The position numbers and the translations under genes were made by a program. DNA of 64,000 nt from contig NZ_LRBG01000001.1 of the NCBI RefSeq assembly GCF_001580545.1, positions 427,410-491,409 of the forward strand, written 5' to 3'. Positions 45,465 through 55,152 of the stretch are shown here, one piece after another. The notes under the pieces are model-generated. The model saw only the letters and a list, made by a program, of their open reading frames with translations. It did no database searches and was not told the origin of the DNA. Each line of letters opens with the position of its first letter. The first letter of the stretch is position 1. Source of the stretch: Paraburkholderia monticola. GTDB taxonomy: Bacteria > Pseudomonadota > Gammaproteobacteria > Burkholderiales > Burkholderiaceae.

Positions 45465-46076
45465 ATGTCCGCTCCGCGACCCGCTTCCGCCCGTCCGCGC
45501 CGCCCAATGCGCGCGCTGCCCCACCTCGTTTTCATGAGCCGCTGGCTGCAGGTGCCCCTGTATCTCGGGCTGATCGTCGCGCAGGCGGTCTACGTCGTGC
45601 TGTTCCTGAAGGAAGTCTGGCATCTGGTCACGGATTCGATGCGGCTCGACGAAACCAGCATCATGCTCGTCGTGCTGAGCCTGATCGACGTGGTGATGAT
45701 CTCGAACCTGCTGATCATGGTGATCATCGGCGGGTATGAAACGTTCGTGTCGCGACTCGGTCTCGACGGTCATCCGGACGAGCCGGAATGGCTCGATCAC
45801 GTGAACGCCGGCGTCTTGAAAGTCAAACTCTCGATGGCGCTGATCAGCATCTCGTCGATCCATCTGCTGAAGACCTTCATCAGCCCCGACCAGAACACGA
45901 CGCACACGATCATGTGGCAGGTGATCATCCACGTCGCGTTCCTCGTGTCGGCGCTCGTGATGGCATTCGTCGACCGACTCACCACGCACACGCACCCCAA
46001 ACATGTCGAAGAGCCCGCGGCATTGCACGCCGTGGGCGGCATCAAGGTTTCCACTCCCATGAAGGCGCAAGACTGA
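45465..46076 (+). CDS. UPF0114 (TIGR00645/YqhA-like) membrane protein
   Basis: 203 residues, longer at the N terminus than E. coli YqhA (164). Three to four helices; the conserved core is DVVMISNLLIMVIIGGYETFVSRL, then DWL-type and LSMALISISSIHLLKTFI blocks. Function unknown. It lies 51 bases upstream of the fumarase gene and may be co-transcribed. The start could also be ATG at 45507 (MRALPHLVFMSRWL). Confidence 0.85.
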   Translation: MSAPRPASARPRRPMRALPHLVFMSRWLQVPLYLGLIVAQAVYVVLFLKEVWHLVTDSMRLDETSIMLVVLSLIDVVMISNLLIMVIIGGYETFVSRLGLDGHPDEPEWLDHVNAGVLKVKLSMALISISSIHLLKTFISPDQNTTHTIMWQVIIHVAFLVSALVMAFVDRLTTHTHPKHVEEPAALHAVGGIKVSTPMKAQD

Positions 46077-46127
46077 CCGCACCGCGCTGCGATCCGACAA
46101 CAAGCGCCACTCCCCACTGAGCTAGCC

Positions 46128-47651
46128 ATGACCGTCATCAAACAGGAAGACCTGATTCAGAGCATCGCTGATTCGCTGCAGTACATCAGCTACTACCATC
46201 CGCTCGACTACATCGAAGCGCTCGGCCGCGCTTACGAGCTGGAACAGAGCCCGGCAGCGAAGGACGCGATCGCTCAGATCCTGACCAACAGCCGCATGTG
46301 CGCCGAAGGCAAGCGCCCGATCTGCCAGGACACCGGCATCGTCACGGTGTTCGTGAAGGTCGGCATGGACGTGCGTTGGGACGGCGCGACGATGGGCGTC
46401 ACCGACATGATCAACGAAGGCGTGCGCCGCGGTTACCTGAATCCGGACAACGTGCTGCGCGCATCGATCGTGAGCCCGCCCGAAGGCGCGCGCAAGAACA
46501 CCAAGGACAACACGCCGGCCGTGATCCACTACGAGATCGTGCCGGGTAACACGGTCGACGTGCAGGTCGCGGCCAAGGGCGGCGGTTCGGAGAACAAGTC
46601 GAAGTTCGCGATGCTGAATCCGTCGGATTCGATCGTCGACTGGATTCTGAAGACCGTGCCGACGATGGGCGCAGGCTGGTGCCCGCCGGGCATGCTCGGC
46701 ATCGGCATCGGCGGCACCGCTGAAAAAGCGATGGTGATGGCGAAGGAATCGCTGATGGACCCGATCGACATTCAGGACGTGATCGCCCGCGGCCCGCAGG
46801 ACTGGATCGAAGAACTGCGCGTCGAACTGCACGAGAAGGTCAACGCGCTCGGCATCGGCGCGCAGGGTCTCGGCGGTCTGTCCACCGTGCTCGACGTGAA
46901 GATCATGGCCGCGCCGACGCACGCCGCGTCCAAGCCGATCGCGATCATCCCGAACTGCGCTGCCACGCGCCACGCGCACTTCACGCTGGATGGTTCCGGC
47001 GTCGCCAAGCTCGAAGCGCCGTCGCTCGACGCATGGCCGAAGGTGCACTGGGAGCCGAACACGGAAACCAGCAAGCGCGTCGATCTGAACACGCTGACGC
47101 CGGAAGAAGTGGCCGGCTGGAAGCCGGGCCAGACGCTGCTGCTGTCGGGCAAGATGCTGACGGGCCGCGACGCGGCGCACAAGCGCATCGCCGACATGCT
47201 CGCGAAGGGCGAAAAGCTGCCGGTCGACTTCACGAATCGCGTGATCTACTACGTCGGCCCGGTCGATCCGGTGCGCGACGAAGCGGTCGGCCCGGCGGGC
47301 CCGACCACCGCAACGCGGATGGACAAGTTCACCGAGACGATGCTCGCGCAAACGGGCCTCATTTCGATGATCGGCAAGGCCGAGCGCGGCCCGGTCGCGA
47401 TCGAGGCGATCAAGAAGCACAAGGCCGCGTATCTGATGGCCGTCGGCGGCGCCGCGTACCTCGTGTCGAAGGCGATCCGCAGCGCCAAGGTGCTCGCGTT
47501 CGAAGACCTCGGCATGGAAGCGATCTACGAATTCGACGTGCAGGATATGCCGGTCACGGTCGCCGTCGATTCGAACGGCACCTCCGTGCACCAGACTGGC
47601 CCGAAGGAATGGCAGGCCAAGATCGGCAAGATTCCGGTCGCCACGGCTTAA
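46128..47651 (+). CDS. fumA: fumarate hydratase, class I (iron-sulfur)
   Basis: 507 residues. Interconverts fumarate and L-malate in the TCA cycle using an oxygen-sensitive [4Fe-4S] cluster. The three cluster Cys are C66 (PICQDTG), C185 (GWCPPGMLGIGIGG) and C277 (PNCAATRH); their spacing is close to that of E. coli FumA. Both the N-terminal (alpha-like) and C-terminal (beta-like) domains are in one chain. An intrinsic terminator follows. Confidence 0.94.
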   Translation: MTVIKQEDLIQSIADSLQYISYYHPLDYIEALGRAYELEQSPAAKDAIAQILTNSRMCAEGKRPICQDTGIVTVFVKVGMDVRWDGATMGVTDMINEGVRRGYLNPDNVLRASIVSPPEGARKNTKDNTPAVIHYEIVPGNTVDVQVAAKGGGSENKSKFAMLNPSDSIVDWILKTVPTMGAGWCPPGMLGIGIGGTAEKAMVMAKESLMDPIDIQDVIARGPQDWIEELRVELHEKVNALGIGAQGLGGLSTVLDVKIMAAPTHAASKPIAIIPNCAATRHAHFTLDGSGVAKLEAPSLDAWPKVHWEPNTETSKRVDLNTLTPEEVAGWKPGQTLLLSGKMLTGRDAAHKRIADMLAKGEKLPVDFTNRVIYYVGPVDPVRDEAVGPAGPTTATRMDKFTETMLAQTGLISMIGKAERGPVAIEAIKKHKAAYLMAVGGAAYLVSKAIRSAKVLAFEDLGMEAIYEFDVQDMPVTVAVDSNGTSVHQTGPKEWQAKIGKIPVATA

Positions 47652-47686
47652 TGATTCGCAATTGACGCGACTCAGGTCGGCCGAAA

Positions 47687-47713
47687 AGCCGGGACCACGG
47701 TCCCGGCTTTTTT
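47687..47713 (+). terminator. intrinsic terminator after fumA
   Basis: Stem gccgggacc / ggtcccggc with a 2-base centre (47688-47696 with 47699-47707), followed by T6. Confidence 0.9.
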
Positions 47714-47851
47714 ATTGCCCCGCATCATGCGTTCGCGACGCGGCACACGAAAGCCACCAACACTGCCAAAAGTTGTGTCGGATTTCTTGGCTTTTTGGGG
47801 TATGGCGTTTATTGTTGTTGGAAATTCAAGGTCCCCGAAAAAGGAAATAAC

Positions 47852-48331
47852 ATGCAAGGCGACAAGAAGGTCATCGAATATCTGAACGCTCAGCTGAAAA
47901 ACGAGCTGACCGCAATCAACCAGTACTTCCTGCATGCGCGGATGTACGGCCACTGGGGCCTCGAGAAGCTCGGCAAGCACGAGTACGACGAGTCGATCGG
48001 CGAAATGAAGCATGCCGACCTGCTGATCGAACGCATCTTCGTGCTCGACGGTCTGCCGAATCTGCAGGACCTGCACAAGCTGCTGATCGGTGAGGAAACC
48101 AAAGAGATCCTCGAATGCGATCTGAAGCTCGAACAGATTTCGCAAACCACCTGCAAGGAAGCGATCGCGTACTGCGAGTCGGTGCGCGATTTCATCTCGC
48201 GCGAAATCTTCACGACGATTCTCGACGACACCGAAGAGCACATCGACTGGCTCGAAACCCAGCTCGATCTGATCGACAAGGTCGGTATCCAGAACTACCA
48301 GCAAAGTGCGATGGGCTCGGTCGAGTCCTGA
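47852..48331 (+). CDS. bfr: bacterioferritin
   Basis: 159 residues; 24-mer iron store. The di-iron ligands E18, E51, H54, E127 and H130 are visible ([24 protein letters not shown]). Met52 of GEMKHAD is the haem ligand, so this is a haem-binding Bfr. The ATG at 47852 follows aaaaaggaaataac. bfd, whose product releases iron from Bfr, lies 1.2 kb downstream after murI. Confidence 0.94.
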   Translation: MQGDKKVIEYLNAQLKNELTAINQYFLHARMYGHWGLEKLGKHEYDESIGEMKHADLLIERIFVLDGLPNLQDLHKLLIGEETKEILECDLKLEQISQTTCKEAIAYCESVRDFISREIFTTILDDTEEHIDWLETQLDLIDKVGIQNYQQSAMGSVES

Positions 48332-48469
48332 TCGAAGCACGCTGAAGGATCCCGTGCGGGCGATATACTTGCGCGCTTGTTTGCGCAGCGCGCTGGTTTG
48401 CCCGCGCTAGTTTCCCGCGCTGGGTCCCCCTTTTCGCCGACCGCCCCGTCACGCTCGTTTTCTTCGCCT

Positions 48470-49357
48470 ATGCCCGCCGCCTCGCCGTCCCCGACTGTCC
48501 GCAGTGTTGCCGCTGGCGCCGCATCGCAGGCGCCGATCGGTATTTTCGACTCGGGGCTCGGCGGACTGTCGGTGATGCGCGCGGTGCGCGCGCACCTGCC
48601 CGACGAAGCGCTGCTGTATGTCGCCGACTCGCTCTACGCGCCCTACGGCGAGCGCGACGACGACTTCATCACCGACCGCACGCTCGCCATCGGCGAATGG
48701 CTCGCCGCGCAAGGCGCGAAGGCGCTGGTGGTCGCCTGCAATACGGCGACCGCGCAGTCGATCGCGCTGGTGCGCGAAAAGCTGCCGATTCCGCTCATCG
48801 GCGTCGAGCCGGGCATCAAGCCCGCCGCGCTGCAATCGAAAAGCCGCGTCGCGGGCGTGCTCGCGACCCAGGCGACGCTACGCAGCGTCCGCTTCCAGGG
48901 GCTGCTCGAACGTTATGCCGCCGATTGCCGCTTTCTGTGCCAGCCCGGCCACGGGCTCGTGCAGGCGGTCGAGCGCTGCGACATCGGCTCGGCCGAGCTG
49001 CGCGCGCTGCTGCGCAGCTACCTCGAGCCGATGCTCGACGCGGGCGCCGACACGCTGGTGCTCGGCTGCACCCATTACCCGTTTCTCGACGCGGCGATCC
49101 GCGACATCGTCGGCGAGCGGCTCGCGCTGATCGACACGAGCGTGGCGATCGCGCGTCAGCTCGAACGCGTGCTCGAGCAGCACGGCCTGCGCGCCGCCAC
49201 GCCGGTCGCGGACACGCCGCTGCCGCGTTTCTACTCCACCGACGACGGCATCCACCAGCAGCAACTGGCCGCCACGCTGCTGCAGATCGAGGCAGCGGTC
49301 GAGCAGGTGCTGATACCCTCCCGCCGCACGGCCGCACCGGATTCCCGGGCCGCCTAG
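48470..49357 (+). CDS. murI: glutamate racemase
   Basis: 295 residues. Makes D-glutamate for peptidoglycan. D27 in FDSGLGG and the catalytic pair C90 (VACNTAT) and C200 (GCTHYP) are present. ATG 48470 is chosen because the family core begins near residue 22; longer frames add only low-complexity sequence. Confidence 0.92.
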   Translation: MPAASPSPTVRSVAAGAASQAPIGIFDSGLGGLSVMRAVRAHLPDEALLYVADSLYAPYGERDDDFITDRTLAIGEWLAAQGAKALVVACNTATAQSIALVREKLPIPLIGVEPGIKPAALQSKSRVAGVLATQATLRSVRFQGLLERYAADCRFLCQPGHGLVQAVERCDIGSAELRALLRSYLEPMLDAGADTLVLGCTHYPFLDAAIRDIVGERLALIDTSVAIARQLERVLEQHGLRAATPVADTPLPRFYSTDDGIHQQQLAATLLQIEAAVEQVLIPSRRTAAPDSRAA

Positions 49358-49479
49358 CACCTCGGACTGGCGCGCCCGGTGGCGGCGCTCGCCGCCCTTC
49401 CGTCCGACGAAATCCATTCTAAGAGGCTGGTTTTGTTACAAAAAATCGCACAGGACGCTTGCCAAACGGCCCAAACAAA

Positions 49480-49498
49480 ATGATAATAATTCGCATTA
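49480..49498 (+). promoter_or_regulatory. Fur-like box upstream of bfd
   Basis: atgataataattcgcatta fits the Fur consensus GATAATGATAATCATTATC in its left half and the -cATTA end. It lies 10-20 bases before bfd. bfd is normally induced in iron limitation. Confidence 0.65.
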
Positions 49499-49519
49499 AC
49501 GTTAGCTATGACGCCTGCC

Positions 49520-49780
49520 ATGATTGTCTGTGTCTGCAAATCCGTTTCCGACCGCACAATCCGCTCCTCGATTGCGGACGGCATCGATTCGTTCGACGAG
49601 TTGCAGTTTGAACTCGGCGTCGCTTCCTGCTGCGGCAAATGCGAGGAATCCGTACGCGACGTGATGCTGCAAAGCGGCGTGTGTGCGAGCCGTTGCGGTG
49701 TCGGCGTCGTCGAGCATCAGCAGGTGCAGACCGTCGCGCAGGTCGTTCAAGTCTCGTTCTACGAGCGCAAGGCAGCCTGA
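49520..49780 (+). CDS. bfd: bacterioferritin-associated ferredoxin
   Basis: 86 residues. Binds a [2Fe-2S] cluster and reduces Bfr to release stored iron. With this start the ligands are C4, C6, C38 and C41, the same numbering as in P. aeruginosa Bfd; an ATG four codons upstream (49508) is possible. The ~30 residues past the Bfd core are an extension. A Fur-like box lies upstream, which suits iron-starvation control. Confidence 0.88.
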   Translation: MIVCVCKSVSDRTIRSSIADGIDSFDELQFELGVASCCGKCEESVRDVMLQSGVCASRCGVGVVEHQQVQTVAQVVQVSFYERKAA

Positions 49781-49998
49781 GTTCCACTGGCGGGGACGCG
49801 GCGCGAGCCGGGTCCCGTGCGTCCAGGCGCCCTCTGCTTCACGCCTATTCGATGTCACGGTCGATGCGACATTGAATGTGCCGCATGTCCGCAACACACG
49901 CGCAGTACAGTCCGCCGTACCGCGTTATCCCACTGCCGTCAGCAAGCCAGTATTCGTACCAGCCAGCTACCCCGCTCATCCTTGAAAAGGAGTTCGAG

Positions 49999-50061
49999 AT
50001 GGAATTGCTGATTGGTTTCGTGACTACTTTGTTCATTTCGCTGCTGATTTTCCGAACATGA
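49999..50061 (+). CDS. 20-residue membrane peptide before tonB
   Basis: ATG at 49999 has a near-ideal site (aaaaggagttcgag). The product is MELLIGFVTTLFISLLIFRT: one hydrophobic helix with an acidic start and a basic end. It precedes tonB by 49 bases and may act as a leader or small subunit of the TonB system. The call rests on the ribosome site, helix and position only. Confidence 0.5.
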   Translation: MELLIGFVTTLFISLLIFRT

Positions 50062-50110
50062 CGATGCCCTGTCCGACGCGCCGCCGCGGCCGCGCGCTGC
50101 CACACTGACC

Positions 50111-50851
50111 ATGCAGGCTCCGCATCCCGTTTCCGCAGGCGCCCCGCTTGCGTCGTCGTCCGACCGACCGAATTCCCGCGCGCTGACCGCCACTGCCGTG
50201 GTCGCAGCGGTTCACGTCGCACTGCTTGCCGTGATCATGACGCTGCGTCACGAGCCTGCGCAGGTCGCGATCGAATCGCACGTGATGAGCGCCGAACTGC
50301 TGCCGCCCGCGCCGCTCGCCGCGCCGGTGGCGCTGCAATCGATCGCGCCGCCACCGCCCCAGCCGACGCCGCCCGTCCATACGAAGCCGAAAGTCCAGCC
50401 TAAGCCGACGCCGACGCCCAAGCCGACGCCGACTCCGTTGCCCGAAGCCGCCGCGCCGTCGCAGACACCGGTCGCCGCGCCCGATCCGACGCCACCCGCA
50501 CCCGCCGCCCCGGCGACGCCGCCCGCCGCGGCAGCCCCCGCGATCGGCAAGCAGACGATGGAAGTCAGCGCGCCGAAGAACGTGTCGCACGTCGAATGCA
50601 ATATCGCCCAGCCGGACTACCCCGCGCTGTCGAAACGGCGCCACGAAACCGGCACCGCGTCCGTGCGCTTCGTCATCGGCCTGAGCGGCAAGCTCGAAAG
50701 CATCGAACTGGCGAAGAGCAGCGGCGTTAGCCGCCTCGACGACGCCGCGGTGGCCGCCGTGCATGCCAGCGCCTGCAAGCCCTATCTCGAGAACGGCCAG
50801 CCGATTCGGGCCGTATTCACCCAGCCTTTCAACTTCAATCTGACCGACTGA
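50111..50851 (+). CDS. tonB: energy-transducing protein TonB
   Basis: 246 residues. One N-terminal helix (ALTATAVVAAVHVALLAVIMTL), a long Pro/Lys/Thr/Ala-rich rod (~60-145) that spans the periplasm, and a C-terminal TonB domain (PDYPALSKRRHETGTASVRFVI...). It couples the proton-motive force to outer-membrane receptors with ExbB and ExbD, which follow. Confidence 0.92.
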   Translation: MQAPHPVSAGAPLASSSDRPNSRALTATAVVAAVHVALLAVIMTLRHEPAQVAIESHVMSAELLPPAPLAAPVALQSIAPPPPQPTPPVHTKPKVQPKPTPTPKPTPTPLPEAAAPSQTPVAAPDPTPPAPAAPATPPAAAAPAIGKQTMEVSAPKNVSHVECNIAQPDYPALSKRRHETGTASVRFVIGLSGKLESIELAKSSGVSRLDDAAVAAVHASACKPYLENGQPIRAVFTQPFNFNLTD

Positions 50852-50879
50852 AGCAAGATTTCAAAAACAAGGAATTGCA

Positions 50880-51611
50880 ATGCAAAACTACGGATTGGCG
50901 CACGTGTGGGCGCAAGGGGACTTCGTGACGCGCGGCATCGCGCTCGCGTTGTTGATCATGTCGGTGATGTCGTGGAGCGTGATCGTCGTCAAAGGCTGGA
51001 ACGTGATGCGCCTGAAGCGTCTGACGAAGAATGCCGAGCAGGCGTTCTGGCATTCGGACGACCTCGCCGACGGCGTGAAGAAGCTCGGCGGCGGCGCCTC
51101 GACGCCGAACCACAACCCGTTCCTCGCACTCGCGCTGTCGGGCCAGGAAGCGGCCGACCATCATCACCAGACGCAGCCGCATCTGCATGACCGTATGGAC
51201 GTGTCGGACTGGATCACGCGCTGCCTGAAGGACACGATGGACGAAAGCGTCGCGCGCATGCAGAGCGGTCTCGCGATTCTCGCGTCGATCGGCAGCACGG
51301 CCCCGTTCGTCGGCCTGTTCGGCACCGTGTGGGGCATCTATCACGCGCTGCTCGCGATTGGCGCGAGCGGCCAGTCGTCGATCGACCAGGTCGCCGGCCC
51401 GGTCGGCGAGGCGCTGATCATGACCGCGTTCGGTCTGTTCGTTGCGATTCCGGCCGTGCTCGGCTACAACGCGCTCACGCGCGCCAACAAGGCGATCGTC
51501 GCGAAGCTCTCCCGCTTTGCGCACGGCCTGCATGCGTTCTTCGTGACGGGTGCGCGCCTGTCGTCGAGCAAGCGCGGCGACGGCCTGCGTCTGGCGACCC
51601 GCGCCAACTGA
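50880..51611 (+). CDS. exbB: ExbB, TonB-system proton channel subunit
   Basis: 243 residues, three helices. The block APFVGLFGTVWGIYHALLAIG and VGEALIMTAFGLFVAIPAVLGYN are MotA/TolQ/ExbB signatures. The start follows acaaggaattgca, 28 bases after tonB. Confidence 0.93.
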   Translation: MQNYGLAHVWAQGDFVTRGIALALLIMSVMSWSVIVVKGWNVMRLKRLTKNAEQAFWHSDDLADGVKKLGGGASTPNHNPFLALALSGQEAADHHHQTQPHLHDRMDVSDWITRCLKDTMDESVARMQSGLAILASIGSTAPFVGLFGTVWGIYHALLAIGASGQSSIDQVAGPVGEALIMTAFGLFVAIPAVLGYNALTRANKAIVAKLSRFAHGLHAFFVTGARLSSSKRGDGLRLATRAN

Positions 51612-51627
51612 TCGACGAGGCATTCCA

Positions 51628-52047
51628 ATGGCAATGAGCCCTTTCGCCGGAGACGATGACGACGGCCTGATGAATGAGATCAACATGACGCCGCTCGTCG
51701 ACGTGATGCTGGTTCTGCTGATCGTCTTCATGGTGACGATTCCGGTGATTCGTCACGCGGTCAAGATCGATCTGCCGCACGCGAGCAGTCAAAAGGAAGA
51801 CACGAAGCCCGCGCAGGTGACGGTGTCGATCGATGCGGACGGCAACGTGCTGTGGGACAACGCGAAGGTCGACGACGCGGCCCTCAGTGCGAAGATCGCC
51901 GCGGCTGCGCAGACGAGTCCTCAGCCGGAACTGCATCTCGATGCGGACCGCAAGGTGCCGTACGAGAAGGTTGCGCAGGTGATGTCGGCCGCGCAGGCAG
52001 GCGGGCTGACGAAGATCGGCTTCGTCACGCAGCCGAAAGCGAAGTAA
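51628..52047 (+). CDS. exbD: ExbD, TonB-system proton channel subunit
   Basis: 139 residues. The single helix begins NEINMTPLVDVMLVLLIVFMV, with the proton-carrying Asp in PLVD; a periplasmic domain follows. It starts 16 bases after exbB; a second ATG two codons in is possible. A terminator follows. Confidence 0.93.
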   Translation: MAMSPFAGDDDDGLMNEINMTPLVDVMLVLLIVFMVTIPVIRHAVKIDLPHASSQKEDTKPAQVTVSIDADGNVLWDNAKVDDAALSAKIAAAAQTSPQPELHLDADRKVPYEKVAQVMSAAQAGGLTKIGFVTQPKAK

Positions 52048-52118
52048 TGGATAACGCGGCACGCGGAGCAAGACGCGCGTCCATGTAAAAAAGCCCTTGA
52101 AACAGGGCCAAAAAGTAA

Positions 52119-52151
52119 AAGGCCTTCATCGTCGGATGAAGGCCTTTTTTT
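52119..52151 (+). terminator. intrinsic terminator after exbD
   Basis: Stem aaggccttcat / atgaaggcctt (52119-52129 with 52135-52145), 5-base loop, then a T-run. Confidence 0.9.
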
Positions 52152-52181
52152 GTGCGCACTCGGCGCCTTCGGGCGGCGGGG

Positions 52182-52301
52182 TCATTTGCCATCGGCCGAA
52201 GACTGATAGCTTTTGTCACCGCATGCGACGGCCGTGGTCGACACGGACAGCGCGGTCAGCCCTATCAGGCCCGCTATGATAGCGGCCATGAGTTTTCGCA
52301 T
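52182..52301 (-). CDS. 39-residue exported peptide or small lipoprotein
   Basis: ATG at 52301 with a strong site (aaggagtctcct). The product begins MRKLMAAIIAGLIGLTALSV, then STTAVACGDKSYQSSADGK. It is a signal peptide with an A-V-A-C lipobox-like end, leaving a mature peptide of ~13 residues starting at Cys. It lies between the exbD terminator and the LysR gene. Similar entericidin-size peptides exist, but I recognise no family. Confidence 0.55.
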   Translation of the reverse strand: MRKLMAAIIAGLIGLTALSVSTTAVACGDKSYQSSADGK

Positions 52302-52475
52302 AGGAGACTCCTTAGCGAAAGGGATTTCACTATATTCCTGTGCGCCCGCGCATTCAAGCAAACGGCCATTGAAAGTAGTGATGACAGGCCACGCTTAAAT
52401 GCTAAAAACGATTTGCTTCGCGCGATAGTGGTTCGAGGCACGCCACCTTGCCCGCTTCGGGTAGCAGCGAACGCC

Positions 52476-53486
52476 TCACGAAACCACCGCCGAAGCAAGG
52501 GCGGAAGCCGCTGCAACCGATCCCTGCGCCACCGTCCTCTGTCCGTGCACCGGACATTCGCCCATGATGTGCTTGCCCTGGTCCGGATCGAGCATCTCGA
52601 CCAGATAATCGACGAACGCGCGCACAGCCGGCACCATCCCCTGACGCGAGACGAACACCGCATACAACTGCGGCGTCGGAAAGCTCCAGCCCGGCATCAC
52701 CGGCGACAATTGCCCCGCTCGCAGCGCGGCCCCATACATCATCTCGGGCAATGCGGCGATGCCGACACCGGCCAGCACCGCCTCGCGGATCGTCATCAGA
52801 TCAGCGGTCACGAGGCGCGGCTCGTGCTCGTGGGCATGGCGCGTGCCGTCGGGCGAGATCAGGTTGTAGACGTGGCGACCGTCGCTCGTCGGCACGTCGA
52901 GCGTTTCGAAGCGGTTCAGATCGGCGGGCGTGAGGGGCGGCGCATTCTGCTGCAGCAGGCTCGGCGCGCCGACCAGCATCTGCTCGGTGCGCCACAGCGG
53001 CCGCACGACGATGTTCGCGTTCTCCGGCGGATCGGAGCGCACCCGCAACGCGACGTCGATCGAATCTTCGAACAGGTCGACCACGCGATTCGTCACGCGC
53101 ATCACGACGCGCACTTCCGGATAACGGTGCATGAATTCCGGCAGGATCTGCGAGAGGATCGTTTGCGAGATCGTGACCGGCACGCTGACGCGCACCGTGC
53201 CGCGCGGCGACGAGCGCAGTTGCTGCACGACGTTGACCGCCGCCTGCGCCTCGCTGAGCATCGCCTGACAGTGTTGATAGAACAATTGCCCCGCTTCGGT
53301 CAGCGCGAGCTTGCGTGTCGAGCGCTGCAACAGGCGCACGCCCAGCGACGCCTCCAGCTCCGTGAGCCGGCGCGACAGCCGCGACTTCGAAATGCCCAGC
53401 ACCCGCTCGGCGGCGGAAAATCCGCCATGTTCGACGACCTGCGAAAAGTACATCAGGTCGTTCAGATTGTGTGAATCGATCTTCAT
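52476..53486 (-). CDS. LysR-family regulator, divergent from pirin
   Basis: 336 residues. N-terminal wHTH (LNDLMYFSQVVEHGGFSAAERVLGISKSRLSRRLTELE) and an effector domain to ~300, then ~30 extra residues that are Ala/Val/Ser-rich. Relatives sit divergent to pirin-type genes and control them. 122 bases separate it from the pirin gene. Confidence 0.88.
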   Translation of the reverse strand: MKIDSHNLNDLMYFSQVVEHGGFSAAERVLGISKSRLSRRLTELEASLGVRLLQRSTRKLALTEAGQLFYQHCQAMLSEAQAAVNVVQQLRSSPRGTVRVSVPVTISQTILSQILPEFMHRYPEVRVVMRVTNRVVDLFEDSIDVALRVRSDPPENANIVVRPLWRTEQMLVGAPSLLQQNAPPLTPADLNRFETLDVPTSDGRHVYNLISPDGTRHAHEHEPRLVTADLMTIREAVLAGVGIAALPEMMYGAALRAGQLSPVMPGWSFPTPQLYAVFVSRQGMVPAVRAFVDYLVEMLDPDQGKHIMGECPVHGQRTVAQGSVAAASALASAVVS

Positions 53487-53608
53487 CTCATCGTTCCATT
53501 TTTAGAACAATCCATTGCTGGGGGGCGGCTGGCACCGCGAAAAACGGTCCCTATAATAGCTCCATGTTTCAAAAATAATGCTATTCCCCATTTTTCGAGG
53601 TGATATTG

Positions 53609-54487
53609 ATGAGTACGTCACGCACGATCGAACGCACGTTTCCGTCGGTTCGCACGGTTGAAGGCGGCGGATTTATTGTCCATCGGCCGTTTCCGACGCG
53701 CCTGTTGATGGATTTCGATCCGTTCCTGTTGCTCGACGAAATGGGGCCGGTCGACTACGCGCCGGGCGAGGCCAAGGGTGCGCCCGATCATCCGCATCGC
53801 GGCTTCGAAACGGTCACCTACGCACTCGAGGGTCAGTTCGGCCACAAGGATTCGGCGGGTCATTCGGGCACGCTGCATCCCGGCGACGTGCAATGGATGA
53901 CCGCGGGCGCGGGCGTCGTGCATAGCGAAATGCCTGACCCGGAATTCATGCGCACCGGCGGTCGCGTGCACGGCCTGCAGCTTTGGGTGAATCTGCCGCG
54001 CCGCGACAAGATGATCGCGCCGCGCTATCAGGAGATCCCGTCGGCGCGCATTCCGGTCGCGACGTCCGAAGACGGCAAGATCCGCGTGAAGGTCATCGCG
54101 GGCGAGGCGCTCGGCGTCAAGGCCGCGATCGAAACACGCACGCCGATCCTGTATCAGCATTTCTCGCTGCAGCCGGGCGCGACGATCCGCCAGCCCGTGC
54201 CGGCCGACTATCGCGTGTTCGCGTATGGCCTGTCCGGCAAAGGCGTGTATGGCGAAGGCGACGCGCGTGCCGACTTCGACGCGCGCACGATGGTCGTTTT
54301 TGCCAACGACGGCGACGCGGTGACGCTCACGGCCGGCGAGGAACCGCTCGAAGTGCTGCTGCTCGGCGGCGTGCCGCTGAAGGAGCCGGTGGTGCGCTAT
54401 GGTCCGTTCGTGATGAATACGGAAGACGAGATCCGTCAGGCGGTGATCGACTACCAGGCGGGACGCATGGGCACGATTGCGCACTGA
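53609..54487 (+). CDS. pirin-family protein (possible quercetinase)
   Basis: 292 residues, double cupin. Metal ligands of the N-terminal cupin are visible: H-x-H in DHPHRGFETVTYALEG and His-Glu in VVHSEMP. Bacterial pirins have metal-dependent quercetin 2,3-dioxygenase activity or act in redox sensing. It is likely controlled by the divergent LysR gene. Confidence 0.9.
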   Translation: MSTSRTIERTFPSVRTVEGGGFIVHRPFPTRLLMDFDPFLLLDEMGPVDYAPGEAKGAPDHPHRGFETVTYALEGQFGHKDSAGHSGTLHPGDVQWMTAGAGVVHSEMPDPEFMRTGGRVHGLQLWVNLPRRDKMIAPRYQEIPSARIPVATSEDGKIRVKVIAGEALGVKAAIETRTPILYQHFSLQPGATIRQPVPADYRVFAYGLSGKGVYGEGDARADFDARTMVVFANDGDAVTLTAGEEPLEVLLLGGVPLKEPVVRYGPFVMNTEDEIRQAVIDYQAGRMGTIAH

Positions 54488-54713
54488 TCGACCCGAGCAG
54501 GCACTGACACGCCAGCACGCAACGCGTGTCATTGACGCCTGTCGACGGGTGTGAACGCGCGCCAGCGCGTTCTTAAGCGCCGCGAAACCGCCCGCCTCGG
54601 GGCGCGAACGCGGCTAAATTCGTTCACAATAACGGCTTCATGTCGCGCGGCGCGCGTTGCTTGCCACGGGCCGCGACGCGCGACACTTGTTCATCCCCTG
54701 CACAGGAGCGCGC

Positions 54714-55112
54714 ATGACAGAGCCCACCGTCACCGCCCACATCGGTTCGACGAATTTCCAGGTCGTGTTCGACGACGGCAAGCACACTTGGCTCGCCGAC
54801 GAACCCGAATCGCTCGGTGGCGGCGACCGCGGTCCGACGCCCGTCTCGCTGCTGCTATCGAGCCTCGGCGCGTGCACGTCGATCACGCTGAAGATGTACG
54901 CGCAGCGCAAGGGCTGGCCTCTCACGGGCGTACGCGTCAAACTGTCGATGGAGACCGGCGACGCGGGTTCGACGATCGACCGTCAGATCATCCTCGAGGG
55001 CGAGCTGTCCGACGAGCAGCGGGAACGGCTTTTGCAAATTGCCAATGCGTGCCCGGTGCACAAGATCCTCACGCACACGATCTCGATCCGCTCCGCGCTT
55101 GCCGTCGCGTGA
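54714..55112 (+). CDS. OsmC-family peroxide-detoxifying protein
   Basis: 132 residues. The two redox Cys are C54 ([13 protein letters not shown]) and C113 (NACPVHKIL). OsmC/Ohr proteins reduce organic peroxides; this one is the OsmC-like (YhfA-type) branch with P-C-P-V-H-K. The start at 54714 follows caggagcgcgc. Confidence 0.9.
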   Translation: MTEPTVTAHIGSTNFQVVFDDGKHTWLADEPESLGGGDRGPTPVSLLLSSLGACTSITLKMYAQRKGWPLTGVRVKLSMETGDAGSTIDRQIILEGELSDEQRERLLQIANACPVHKILTHTISIRSALAVA

Positions 55113-55152
55113 GGCCACGCGTATCGCAACATTTTCATAGGACGCAGTCGTC

